64,000 nt of DNA. Source: Aminobacter sp. HY435 (GTDB taxonomy: Bacteria; Pseudomonadota; Alphaproteobacteria; Rhizobiales; Rhizobiaceae). Both the position numbers and the translations under genes were made by a program. The notes below the pieces were generated by a model that saw nothing but the letters and a program-made list of their open reading frames with translations, searched no databases and was not told the DNA's origin. Positions 18,683-27,677 of this stretch are shown here, piece by piece. The stretch lies in assembly GCF_027568395.1 (NCBI RefSeq), contig NZ_JANKZL010000015.1:28252-92251 (forward strand). The letters are read 5' to 3'. Within the stretch, counting starts at the first letter, position 1. Every line of letters begins with the position of its first letter.

Positions 18683-20902
18683 ATGGCCGAATCTGGAAAC
18701 CGCGACGACTGGAGGCGCAAGCGCTCGCTGCTCGCGCTGGCCCGGGATGATGCGGCCGCGAAACGGCGGGGCGGTTCGTTGCTGTCCATGGCCGACGAAA
18801 ACGAACAGGACGCGCCGCGACCGGCTGTCGAGGATGCTGCTGCCCGTCACAGGCAGGCGCGCTACCGCCGCGAGGCCGAGCGTGCCGAGCAGGAAGCCCG
18901 TGAGGCGCAGCCCGTCGCCGCCGGCGAGGCTTTGCAGACTGCTGCTGCCGAGCCGGGCCGGAAAACATCGCAGCGCGGCTCGATCTTCGATCGCTGGCGC
19001 CGCGGCAGGGAGGAACCTGAACAGGCAGCTGCCGCGGCCATGCCCTTGCCTTCGCCTGATGTTGGCGACCCCCGTGCAATACCCGAAGATGCCCGGTGGA
19101 AGCCTCTGATCGACCCGATGAAGATCATTGGCGGCATAACCCGTTCGAAGCTGCTGATAGCTTCGACCACGCTTGCCGGGGCGCTGATCGGCGTGGCCAT
19201 CGCGCTGTCGACGCCAAAAATGTACCAGGCGTGGACCGAGATGATCGTCGATCCGCGCAATCTCAAGCTGACCGATCGCGAACTGACGGAAGGCGGGCTG
19301 CCGTCGGATGCGACCCTGGCGATTGTCGAAAACCAGATGCGCGTACTGACCTCTGGCACGGTGCTGACCAAGGTCGTCGACAAATTGCATCTCTATGACG
19401 ATCCCGAATTCAACGGAACGGCAGGCGGAGGCTTCAGCCTGCGCGAAGCCATCCGTTCGCTGTTTTCGCGCAACGATGCTGCCGGCGGCGACGCTGCAGC
19501 GCGCCGGCACACGCTTGCCACCAGTCATCTCTACGACGCGTTGAGTATCGAACGCGGCGGCAAGACCTTTGTCGTGTCGATCGGCGCCAAGACGGAGGAC
19601 GCCGACAAGTCGGCGCTCATCGCCAACACCATGACCGAAGTGTTCATGCAGACCTATGGCGAACTGCAGTCGGGGTCCGCGGGGCGGGCGACCGACGAAC
19701 TCAGCGGGCGCCTGGACGAAATGCGCAAGGCGGTGGAAGCGGCCGAACGCAAGGTCGAGACCTTCAAGGCAGAAAATGAACTGATCGACCCGCAAGGCCG
19801 CCTGATCACCGACGACGAGATCCAGCGCGTCAACGATCAGCTGACGGCGGCGCGGGCGCGCACGCTCGAACTCAACGCGCGCGCGGCATCAACCCGCAAC
19901 GTCGGCGTCGACGCGGTCCTGTCAGGTGCCTTGCCCGAAGCGATCAACTCGCCGTCGATCACCGAATTGCGGGCGCAGTATGCGGCGCTGACACAGGAGG
20001 CCGACAGGGCTTCGGTGCGTCTTGGCCCGCGCCATCCCGAGCGACTCGCGCTTGACGCGCAGCTTGCCGGCGCGCGCGAACGCATAGCCACCGAACTGCG
20101 CCGTGTCGCGGCCTCGATCCAGGTCGAGCTCAAGCGTGCCGTGCAGACCGAACAGGAGCTGTCATCGCGGCTTGCCCAGCTCAAGGTGCGTCAGGGCTCC
20201 GTCGCCAGCGAACTGGTCACCCTGCGCGAACTCGAACGCGACGTCACCGCCAAGCGCGCCGTTTACGAGCAATATCTGCTTCGCGCCCGCGAGACCGGCG
20301 AACAGCGCGACATCAATTCCGCCAATGTCAGCATCATTTCGGTGGCGACGCCGCCGCTCGAATCGACCGGTCCGTCGCGTTCGATGATCGTGCTTGTCGG
20401 GGCATTCCTGGGCTTTGCGGCCGGTATCGGCATCGGCGGCCTTCGCGGCGCACTCGAAAGCCTGCGCGACACGCAGCGACTGCGCGGCAAGCCGTCGCCG
20501 CGTCGGGTGGAGCCGGCTTCCGCGCCGCTGACAGTCGGGCCCGACCGGAAGTTGGACCCAAGCCACGCTGCCGCGCCGGCACCGGCTCGCGGGCCTGCAT
20601 CACAGTCCGAACAGCCGCCTTCGGCAGCTGCGCCCTATCCACCCTATCCGCATCCCGGCTATGGACTTGCACTGTCCCCTGCCAGCTACGGTGCGCCGCA
20701 CCCCTATCCGCCCGCATATCCGCAGCAGGCACCGGCGGCAGCGTACTATCCATGGCCGCCAGTGCCGCCGCAGGTTTCCCAGCCGGTGCAGCCGGAGCGT
20801 CTGGCCCCGCAAAACCAGATCGATGAAATCAGCGAAAGCCTGCGCGAGGTGCGCAACGAACTCAACCAGCTGCGCGAGCGGCGCACCCGTCGCTACTTCT
20901 GA
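18683..20902 (+). CDS. polysaccharide co-polymerase (GumC/ExoP-like) without kinase domain
   Basis: A 739-residue Wzz-type protein controlling chain length and export. The first 130 residues are charged and Ala/Glu-rich, with 'RYRREAERAEQEAREA'. A membrane span follows ('LLIASTTLAGALIGVAIAL', about residues 155-173), then the Wzz motif area 'YQAWTEMIVDPRNLKL'. Long periplasmic coiled coils cover about residues 330-560 and a second span is 'SMIVLVGAFLGFAAGIGIGG'. The rest is a cytoplasmic tail rich in Pro, Tyr and Ala (PYPPYPHPGYG-like) ending in a short coil. ExoP has a tyrosine kinase domain in this place; none is present here, with no Walker motifs. ATG 18683 is favoured over GTG 18659. Confidence 0.82.
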   Translation: MAESGNRDDWRRKRSLLALARDDAAAKRRGGSLLSMADENEQDAPRPAVEDAAARHRQARYRREAERAEQEAREAQPVAAGEALQTAAAEPGRKTSQRGSIFDRWRRGREEPEQAAAAAMPLPSPDVGDPRAIPEDARWKPLIDPMKIIGGITRSKLLIASTTLAGALIGVAIALSTPKMYQAWTEMIVDPRNLKLTDRELTEGGLPSDATLAIVENQMRVLTSGTVLTKVVDKLHLYDDPEFNGTAGGGFSLREAIRSLFSRNDAAGGDAAARRHTLATSHLYDALSIERGGKTFVVSIGAKTEDADKSALIANTMTEVFMQTYGELQSGSAGRATDELSGRLDEMRKAVEAAERKVETFKAENELIDPQGRLITDDEIQRVNDQLTAARARTLELNARAASTRNVGVDAVLSGALPEAINSPSITELRAQYAALTQEADRASVRLGPRHPERLALDAQLAGARERIATELRRVAASIQVELKRAVQTEQELSSRLAQLKVRQGSVASELVTLRELERDVTAKRAVYEQYLLRARETGEQRDINSANVSIISVATPPLESTGPSRSMIVLVGAFLGFAAGIGIGGLRGALESLRDTQRLRGKPSPRRVEPASAPLTVGPDRKLDPSHAAAPAPARGPASQSEQPPSAAAPYPPYPHPGYGLALSPASYGAPHPYPPAYPQQAPAAAYYPWPPVPPQVSQPVQPERLAPQNQIDEISESLREVRNELNQLRERRTRRYF

Positions 20903-21026
20903 AAAATCGTCGCTGCAGTTTCGAGTTTACGGCACCGGACGCCGCAATGGCGAGGTTGCGGATTGAAAATTTGATGACAATGCCGCACCTGGGACCGCAT
21001 ATGAGCGCCTGCAGACGGAGTGTACC

Positions 21027-21923
21027 ATGGCCGAAATCATCGACGGAAAACGTGTCGCGGCCGAGGTCGTCGAAGGCGTCAAGCAGTCAGCCGCGTCGCT
21101 GGCCGCGCATGGCGTGAAACCCGGTCTGGCGGTCGTCATCGTCGGCGAGGATCCGGCCAGCCAGGTCTATGTCGCCAACAAGTCGCGGACGGCCAAGGAA
21201 TGCGGCTTCCATTCGGTGCAGCACACGTTGCCTGCCGAAACGCCTGAAACCGAACTCGTGGCCCTGGTCGAAAAGCTCAATGGCGATCCCGCCATTCACG
21301 GCATCCTGGTGCAGCTGCCGCTGCCTGCTCACATCGACGCCAGCAAGATCATCCAGACGATTGCGCCCGACAAGGACGTCGACGGTTTCCATTTCACCAA
21401 TGTCGGCAAGCTTGGAACCGGCGAACTCGACAGCGCCCTGGTGCCATGCACCCCGTTCGGCTCGATGCTTTTGATCGAGCGCCGCCACGGCAAGGACCTG
21501 TCGGGTCTTAGCGCCGTGGTCGTTGGCCGTTCAAACATTGTCGGCAAGCCGATGGCCAATCTGCTGCTCTCAGCCAATGCCACTGTGACGATCGCCCATA
21601 GCCGCACCAGGGACCTGCCGGCGCTATGCCGGACCGCCGACATTCTTGTCGCCGCCGTCGGCCGCCCGGAAATGGTCAAGGGCGACTGGGTCAAACCAGG
21701 CGCCACCGTCATCGACGTCGGCATCAACCGCATTCCCGCACCGGAAAAGGGCGAGGGCAAGTCGCGCCTCGTCGGCGACGTCGAGTTCGCCTCGGCCGAA
21801 AAGAATGCCGGCGCCATCACCCCGGTTCCCGGCGGGGTTGGGCCGATGACCATCGCCATGCTGATGGCCAATACGCTGGTGTCGGCCTATCGCCACGCCG
21901 GCCTCGAACACAAGGGGTTTTGA
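21027..21923 (+). CDS. folD: bifunctional methylenetetrahydrofolate dehydrogenase/cyclohydrolase
   Basis: A 298-residue cytosolic enzyme that interconverts 5,10-methylene-, methenyl- and 10-formyl-tetrahydrofolate using NADP. The catalytic YxxxK motif is Tyr48 and Lys52 in 'QVYVANKSR'. 'GILVQLPLP' near residue 92 and '[15 protein letters not shown]' are substrate-site blocks; '[17 protein letters not shown]' is the NADP-binding segment and '[15 protein letters not shown]' the C-terminal signature. Length is normal. It supplies formyl groups for purine and formyl-Met-tRNA synthesis. A GlxA-type regulator follows after 71 bases, with no obvious functional tie. Confidence 0.96.
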   Translation: MAEIIDGKRVAAEVVEGVKQSAASLAAHGVKPGLAVVIVGEDPASQVYVANKSRTAKECGFHSVQHTLPAETPETELVALVEKLNGDPAIHGILVQLPLPAHIDASKIIQTIAPDKDVDGFHFTNVGKLGTGELDSALVPCTPFGSMLLIERRHGKDLSGLSAVVVGRSNIVGKPMANLLLSANATVTIAHSRTRDLPALCRTADILVAAVGRPEMVKGDWVKPGATVIDVGINRIPAPEKGEGKSRLVGDVEFASAEKNAGAITPVPGGVGPMTIAMLMANTLVSAYRHAGLEHKGF

Positions 21924-21994
21924 GTGCAAGCGGCGTTGTCTGGACCAGCGCCGCTTCCTTGCCCGCCTCGGCGCTTTCTGTAGATTTGGCCCCC

Positions 21995-22957
21995 ATGTCG
22001 GATCCCAACGCCACCGGTCGCCAGCTCGCCTTCCTGCTGGTCGACAAGTTCTCGATGTTCTCGCTTGTCGCCGCCATCGACACCTGTCGGTCGGCCAACC
22101 GCCTGCTGGGGCGCGACGTTTACACCTGGACCACGGTCTCGCCCGACGGCGAGGCGGTGATCGCGTCGAACGGCTTGCCGCTCAAGGTCGACTACAGCGT
22201 CGCCGACGTGCCGCCGGTCGACATCCTGTTTGTCTGCGTCGGCGTTGCCACCGAATTCCCGGGCAAGAGCAAGGTCCTGGCGGCACTGCGCGCCTGGGGT
22301 CGGCGCGGTGGCGCCCTCGGCGCGCTTTCGGTGGGGTCGTACCTCCTGGCCGAAGCCGGCCAGCTCGACGGATATCGCTGCACCATCCATTGGGAAAACC
22401 GGGCGGGGTTCATCGAGAAGTTCCCCGACATCGAGTGCACCAACAACGTCTTCGAGATCGACCGCAAGCGCTACACCTGCGCCGGCGTGACGACGTCGAT
22501 CGACCTGATGCTCGAGATCATCAGGCGCGATTTCGGCGCCAATCTTGCCAACGAGGTCGCCAACCAGTTCCAGCACGAGCGTATCCGCTCGGCCGGCGAC
22601 CGCCAGCGCGTCGGCCCCGAACGCGACCTCACCGGCAAGTCCGACAAGCTCAAGCGCATCGTCGAGCTGATGGCCGACCACCTCGACGAGCCGCTGTCGG
22701 CGGTTCAACTCGCCAAGGCGGCCGGGCTTTCGGTACGCCAGGTCGAGCGCCTGTTCCTGCGCCATCTCAACGTCACCCCGGGGCGCTACTACATGCGGCT
22801 CAGGCTCGAACGCGCGCGCGAGCTCTTGCGCCAGACCAACATGCCGATCCTCGACGTCGCGATCGCCACCGGCTTCACGTCGCATTCCTATTTCGCGCAG
22901 AGCTATCGCCTGCAGTTCGGCCGTCCGCCGAGCGAGGAGCGACGGACGACCTATTGA
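21995..22957 (+). CDS. GlxA-family AraC-type transcriptional regulator
   Basis: A 320-residue regulator. Residues about 5-190 form a DJ-1/PfpI-like (class I glutamine amidotransferase) domain: 'AFLLVDKFSMFSLVAAIDTCRSAN' opens it and 'CTIHWENRAGFIEKFP' is the typical second block. The nucleophile elbow, normally Val-Cys-Thr-Gly, reads 'LSVGSYLLAEAG', so the cysteine is replaced by serine and the domain is probably a sensor. The C-terminal AraC domain has two helix-turn-helix motifs ('SAVQLAKAAGLSVRQVERLF' and 'ILDVAIATGFTSHSYFA'). In rhizobia and pseudomonads such proteins often control betaine, carnitine or amino acid catabolism; the ligand here is unknown. Confidence 0.85.
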   Translation: MSDPNATGRQLAFLLVDKFSMFSLVAAIDTCRSANRLLGRDVYTWTTVSPDGEAVIASNGLPLKVDYSVADVPPVDILFVCVGVATEFPGKSKVLAALRAWGRRGGALGALSVGSYLLAEAGQLDGYRCTIHWENRAGFIEKFPDIECTNNVFEIDRKRYTCAGVTTSIDLMLEIIRRDFGANLANEVANQFQHERIRSAGDRQRVGPERDLTGKSDKLKRIVELMADHLDEPLSAVQLAKAAGLSVRQVERLFLRHLNVTPGRYYMRLRLERARELLRQTNMPILDVAIATGFTSHSYFAQSYRLQFGRPPSEERRTTY

Positions 22958-23032
22958 TCGGCCGAAGGGTTGTCAGCGGCAGGTCCCAAGTCTAGCCTCG
23001 CGGCATCCAGATCTGAATCGGCGAGGGGCAGC

Positions 23033-24682
23033 ATGAAGGCGTTTTCACGAACCATCCTGGCGTCCTTGCTGATGCTTTCGGCGGCAGGCGCGGCAAGTGC
23101 TGCCGACCGCACCATCATCGTGCTCGACGCGTCCGGCTCGATGTGGGGCCAGATCGAGGGCAAGCCGAAGCTGGAGATTGCGCGCCAGGCCCTGCGCACG
23201 GTGCTGACGACCGTGCCTGCCGATGCCGAGCTTGGCCTGATGGCCTACGGTCATCGCGAGAAGGGCAGCTGCAGCGACATCCAGTTGGTGGTGCCTCCGG
23301 CGGCCGGTTCGGCGAGCGCCATCACCGCCGCCGCCGACAGCATGAAGTTCCTCGGCAAGACGCCGCTGTCCGCGGCGGTCAAGCAGGCCGCCGAAGATTT
23401 GAAATACACCGAAGACAAGGCCACCGTCATTCTCATCACCGACGGCCTCGAGACCTGCAACGCCGACCCGTGCGCGCTCGGCAAGGAGCTCGAACAGGCG
23501 GGCGTCGATTTCACAGCGCATGTCGTCGGCTTCGGTCTCACCGCGGAAGAGGGCAAGCAGGTCGCCTGCCTGGCGGAGAATACAGGCGGCAAATACATGC
23601 AGGCGTCAGACGCCAAGGGGCTGGAGCAAGCGCTGGCGCAGACCGTCGCCGCACCTGCGCCGGCTCCCACGCCGACGCCAGCGGCCGAGCCGGCGAAGCC
23701 CGAATTCAACTTTGTCCCCGAATTGACGATGGCTCAGGGCAGCGATCCGCTCAAGGACGCCGGCAACGCCTGGGAAATCTACAAGGCCAACGCGGACGGC
23801 GCCAAGGGCGAGCGCATCGCCACCGAATACAACAACTACAAGGGATCGCTTGAGCCGGGCGCCTACGTCATCCGCGCCACGCTTGGCGAGGCAGAGGTCG
23901 AGCAGCCGCTCAAGGTCGAGGCCGGCAAGGTCTACAAGCCGACCTTCGTGCTCAACGCCGGCACGCTGGTCATCCGCCCGCGCCCGAGCGAGGGCGGCGA
24001 CATCAACACGGGTGCTGCGGTGGTGTTCGACTTCCCCGGCGCCGACCATCCGGCGACCTACTATGGCGAGACCAAGCTGGTGCTACCAGCCGGCGAGCAG
24101 AAGGTGAAGATCACCATCGGCCAGGGTGAAGCCAACGAGACCATTCAGCTGGCTGCCGGCCAGACCATCGAAAAGGATATCGTCGCCGGCGTCGGCCGGG
24201 TGGTGGTCAACGCACTGTACGCGCCCGGCGGCGACAAGGTCGATGCCGGCGGCCTTGACGTCAAGATCTACAAGGCCAAGAAGAAGATCGACGGCACGCG
24301 CGACCAGGTGACCTACGGCTTCGGCCCGGACAACAGGTTCGACCTGCCGGCGGGTGACTACGTCGCCGTGGTGCGCATGGACCAGGCTGAAATCGAACAG
24401 CCCTTCAACACGCGTGTCGGCGAAGCAAGTGACGTGACCGCCGTGCTCGGCGCCGGCGTCCTGGCGATCGATGCGCCGGGCGCCAAGGAGATCCGGGTCT
24501 ATGGAGCCAAGAAGGACATCCAGGGCAATCGCAAGGATTTCGGCTACGGCTACGACCAGAAGCACCAGACGACACTTCCGGCAGGCGACTATGTCGTCGA
24601 AGTCGATCGCGGCGAAGGCGGCAAGAAGGAAGGCGCGGCAACCGTCAAGGCGGGCGAGCGCGTGGAGCTGATCGTACAGTAA
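23033..24682 (+). CDS. secreted VWA-domain protein with repeated beta-sandwich modules
   Basis: A 549-residue exported protein. A signal peptide ('LLMLSAAGAASA') ends near residue 25. The VWA domain (about residues 26-200) has a complete MIDAS start 'DASGSMW', the threonine-containing 'GKTPLSAAVKQAAEDL', and 'LITDGLETC', so it should bind a divalent metal. After a Pro/Ala linker the remaining 330 residues hold four similar modules, each ending in a motif like 'LEPGAYVIRA', 'LPAGEQKVKI', 'LPAGDYVAVV' or 'LPAGDYVVEV', suggesting tandem Ig-like or carboxypeptidase-regulatory-like domains. ATG 23033 follows AGGGG. It probably works in the periplasm or at the surface; binding partner unknown. Confidence 0.8.
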   Translation: MKAFSRTILASLLMLSAAGAASAADRTIIVLDASGSMWGQIEGKPKLEIARQALRTVLTTVPADAELGLMAYGHREKGSCSDIQLVVPPAAGSASAITAAADSMKFLGKTPLSAAVKQAAEDLKYTEDKATVILITDGLETCNADPCALGKELEQAGVDFTAHVVGFGLTAEEGKQVACLAENTGGKYMQASDAKGLEQALAQTVAAPAPAPTPTPAAEPAKPEFNFVPELTMAQGSDPLKDAGNAWEIYKANADGAKGERIATEYNNYKGSLEPGAYVIRATLGEAEVEQPLKVEAGKVYKPTFVLNAGTLVIRPRPSEGGDINTGAAVVFDFPGADHPATYYGETKLVLPAGEQKVKITIGQGEANETIQLAAGQTIEKDIVAGVGRVVVNALYAPGGDKVDAGGLDVKIYKAKKKIDGTRDQVTYGFGPDNRFDLPAGDYVAVVRMDQAEIEQPFNTRVGEASDVTAVLGAGVLAIDAPGAKEIRVYGAKKDIQGNRKDFGYGYDQKHQTTLPAGDYVVEVDRGEGGKKEGAATVKAGERVELIVQ

Positions 24683-24746
24683 GATTGCCTCGAACCGCCG
24701 TTGCGGTTATGAAAGCAGCGCAACTCGAACTTGAAAGGAGGGCTGC

Positions 24747-24818
24747 GTGTACACGTTTTTTCGTCATCATCGTCAGCGCGGCCCCGTCCACGCCCTGCAA
24801 ATGCGTTTGCAGGGCTGA
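24747..24818 (+). CDS. putative leader peptide of the ABC-F gene
   Basis: A 23-codon reading frame starting at GTG 24747, with a very strong AAAGGAGGG ribosome site (24734-24742, five bases of spacing from GGAGG). The peptide begins Met-Tyr-Thr-Phe-Phe-Arg-His-His-Arg-Gln-Arg-Gly and ends in Leu-Gln-Gly. Arg-Gln-Arg fits the +X+ motif at which macrolide-bound ribosomes stall in known leader peptides. A perfect 9-bp hairpin (24793-24814, tetraloop TGCG) overlaps its 3' end just before the TGA. It precedes an ABC-F gene by 158 bases. Coding status rests on the ribosome site, structure and position; homology is not known to me. Confidence 0.5.
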   Translation: MYTFFRHHRQRGPVHALQMRLQG

Positions 24819-24965
24819 CCACAGACGAAGCGCCTGGCGCATTTATCTCTCGGTCTGCCCCCGTGGCGATGCGGTGCTGAGCATATAGCTCGCCCGCATC
24901 CGGATAATTCTTCGGGCCTGCCCTCCATATTTCCGTTGAAACGGCGAGGCGGCTCCGGACAGACC
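24793..24965 (+). promoter_or_regulatory. possible attenuation region of the ABC-F gene
   Basis: Three pairings are visible. A 9-bp stem lies at 24793-24801 with 24806-24814. CAGAC at 24822-24826 can pair with GTCTG at 24853-24857. The same GGTCTG (24852-24857) can instead pair with CAGACC at 24960-24965, immediately before the ABC-F ribosome site. A nested stem using ATGCGG and CCGCAT also lies at about 24870-24900. The mutually exclusive options are what translational or transcriptional attenuation would need. Whether they form is not tested. Confidence 0.4.
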
Positions 24966-24976
24966 AGAGAACGAAA

Positions 24977-26506
<1,530 letters not shown>

Positions 26507-26517
26507 GGTCTCTACGG

Positions 26518-26547
26518 ACATGCCTGCCGCAGCTTCGGCAGGCATGT
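26518..26547. terminator. hairpin after the ABC-F gene
   Basis: A perfect 12-bp stem (26518-26529 with 26536-26547) and a six-base loop, 12 bases after the ABC-F stop codon. There is no T-run on the plus strand, so it may be a rho-assisted terminator or an mRNA-stabilising element. Confidence 0.6.
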
Positions 26548-26586
26548 CCGGCGTGCTATCGTTCACGCCTATCAATGGAGATTGTC

Positions 26587-26937
26587 ATGCGCTCGATCTT
26601 TTCCGCATTCATGCTCATGGCTGCCACTGGCGTTGCAACGGCGTCGACGGTGACCCTGGAGCTACCGGGAAACGCTCCGGTCGAGCGCAATGCGGTCAGC
26701 TACCAGTGCGGCGACAGGGCCGTGAAGGCGGAATACATCAATACGGACGGCAACTCGCTCGCGGTTCTGACGCTTGGCGACGAGACGGTGGTTTTCGTCA
26801 GCGTCCTGAGCGCCAGCGGCGCGAAATATGCCGGCCAGCAATTTGTCTGGTGGACCAAGGGCGACAACACCGATCTCTATGACCTGACCAAGGGCGAGGA
26901 CGCGCCGCCGGTGCTGTCGTGCGAGGCGGTGAAGTAG
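26587..26937 (+). CDS. MliC/PliC-like C-type lysozyme inhibitor
   Basis: A 116-residue exported protein. The signal peptide is about residues 1-20 ('FMLMAATGVATAS'). The mature part shows the MliC pattern: 'VSYQCGDRAVKAEYIN', 'LAVLTLGDETVVFVSVLSASGAKYAGQQFVWWTKGD' distributed over residues 57-95, and a second cysteine in 'VLSCEAVK' that can form the disulfide. In the family, conserved Ser/Lys-type residues in the 'ASGAKYAG' loop insert into the lysozyme active site. It would protect peptidoglycan from host or competitor lysozyme in the periplasm. ATG 26587 is preferred because GGAG lies nine bases upstream; an ATG at 26575 would add four residues. Confidence 0.78.
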   Translation: MRSIFSAFMLMAATGVATASTVTLELPGNAPVERNAVSYQCGDRAVKAEYINTDGNSLAVLTLGDETVVFVSVLSASGAKYAGQQFVWWTKGDNTDLYDLTKGEDAPPVLSCEAVK

Positions 26938-26964
26938 CGACGGCCGGTTCCCGGAGGTTGGTGA

Positions 26965-27372
26965 CTAATCGGTTCGGCCCTTGAGCAGGGTCACCGGCCT
27001 TCCTTCCGCGGCCAGAAGCCGGGCAGCATTCTTGTCGAATGTCGTGAACTGTTCTGCGCCAGCCCTGTAGCCCTCGTCTGCCATGGCCGCGTCAGCGAAG
27101 TCGCCACCAGCCCGCAAGTGAGCAAGGCCGGCTGCCACGGCCGCATGATCGGCGGCGACTTGGCGTGAACTCAACAAGCCCTCGATTCCTTGGGCGATCT
27201 CCGAGCGCTCTATTCGCAGGCTTCCCAGAACCCAGACAAGCTCGCAGAAGGTGACCAGGGGAATGACGATCAGTTCGGCATCGGCCAACAGAGCCTGTGC
27301 AACCCGGGTCTGGCCGGGATCGTCAGCGAGCATGGCGCGGGCGAGCACATTGGTATCGACCGCGACTTTCAC
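26965..27372 (-). CDS. PIN-domain toxin, VapC-like
   Basis: A 135-residue PIN-domain ribonuclease. 'VAVDTNVLARAML' at the N-terminus gives the first acidic residue, 'FCELVWVLGS' the conserved Glu, and 'GGDFADAAMAD' with 'FTTFDKNAARL' the remaining acidic cluster that binds Mg/Mn. VapC-type toxins cleave tRNA or rRNA. Translation probably starts at GTG 27372, which overlaps the antitoxin stop in GTGA; starts further upstream would lie inside the antitoxin gene. This coupling is typical of toxin-antitoxin pairs. All core residues seem present, so the toxin is probably active. Confidence 0.85.
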   Translation of the reverse strand: MKVAVDTNVLARAMLADDPGQTRVAQALLADAELIVIPLVTFCELVWVLGSLRIERSEIAQGIEGLLSSRQVAADHAAVAAGLAHLRAGGDFADAAMADEGYRAGAEQFTTFDKNAARLLAAEGRPVTLLKGRTD

Positions 27373-27623
27373 CGCTTGGCGGCCCAAGCGTCCGCAATGA
27401 CCTTGTTCATCTCCTCAATGGTCACAGGTGCTCGGTTGGGATCATGCAGAATACCGAATATGGCCTCGATCCCGTGTCGCTTCTGTGGGGCAGCCTTGAG
27501 CACGACGTTGCCGTCCGGCGCAAGATCGAGAAGGATCTTGTCGCCAGGCTTGACGCCGAGGTGCTTCAGCACCTCCTTTTTCACCGTAATCTGGCCCTTC
27601 GACGTTACCGTCAGTGTTTGCAT
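27369..27623 (-). CDS. AbrB/MazE-type antitoxin
   Basis: An 84-residue antitoxin. The N-terminal 'LTVTSKGQITVKKEVLKHLG' followed by 'PGDKILLDLAPDGNVVL' is the swapped-hairpin AbrB/SpoVT DNA-binding domain. The C-terminal 35 residues ('RHGIEAIFGILHD', 'IEEMNKVIADAWAAKR') should wrap around the PIN toxin. It precedes and overlaps the toxin gene. A 13-2-13 perfect palindrome lies 17 bases before its ATG and is the likely autoregulatory operator. The pair sits directly downstream of edd. Confidence 0.86.
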   Translation of the reverse strand: MQTLTVTSKGQITVKKEVLKHLGVKPGDKILLDLAPDGNVVLKAAPQKRHGIEAIFGILHDPNRAPVTIEEMNKVIADAWAAKR

Positions 27624-27640
27624 GGCACACCTCTGACCCG

Positions 27641-27668
27641 GAAAGTAAGGCAGAACTGCCTTACTTTC
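27641..27668. promoter_or_regulatory. perfect palindrome, likely toxin-antitoxin operator
   Basis: Two 13-base arms (27641-27653 and 27656-27668), perfectly complementary around two bases. It lies between the edd stop (27678) and the antitoxin start (27623). AbrB-type antitoxins bind such palindromes to repress their own operon. It could also fold as a hairpin at the 3' end of the edd transcript. Confidence 0.65.
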
Positions 27669-27677
27669 AAGCCGAGA

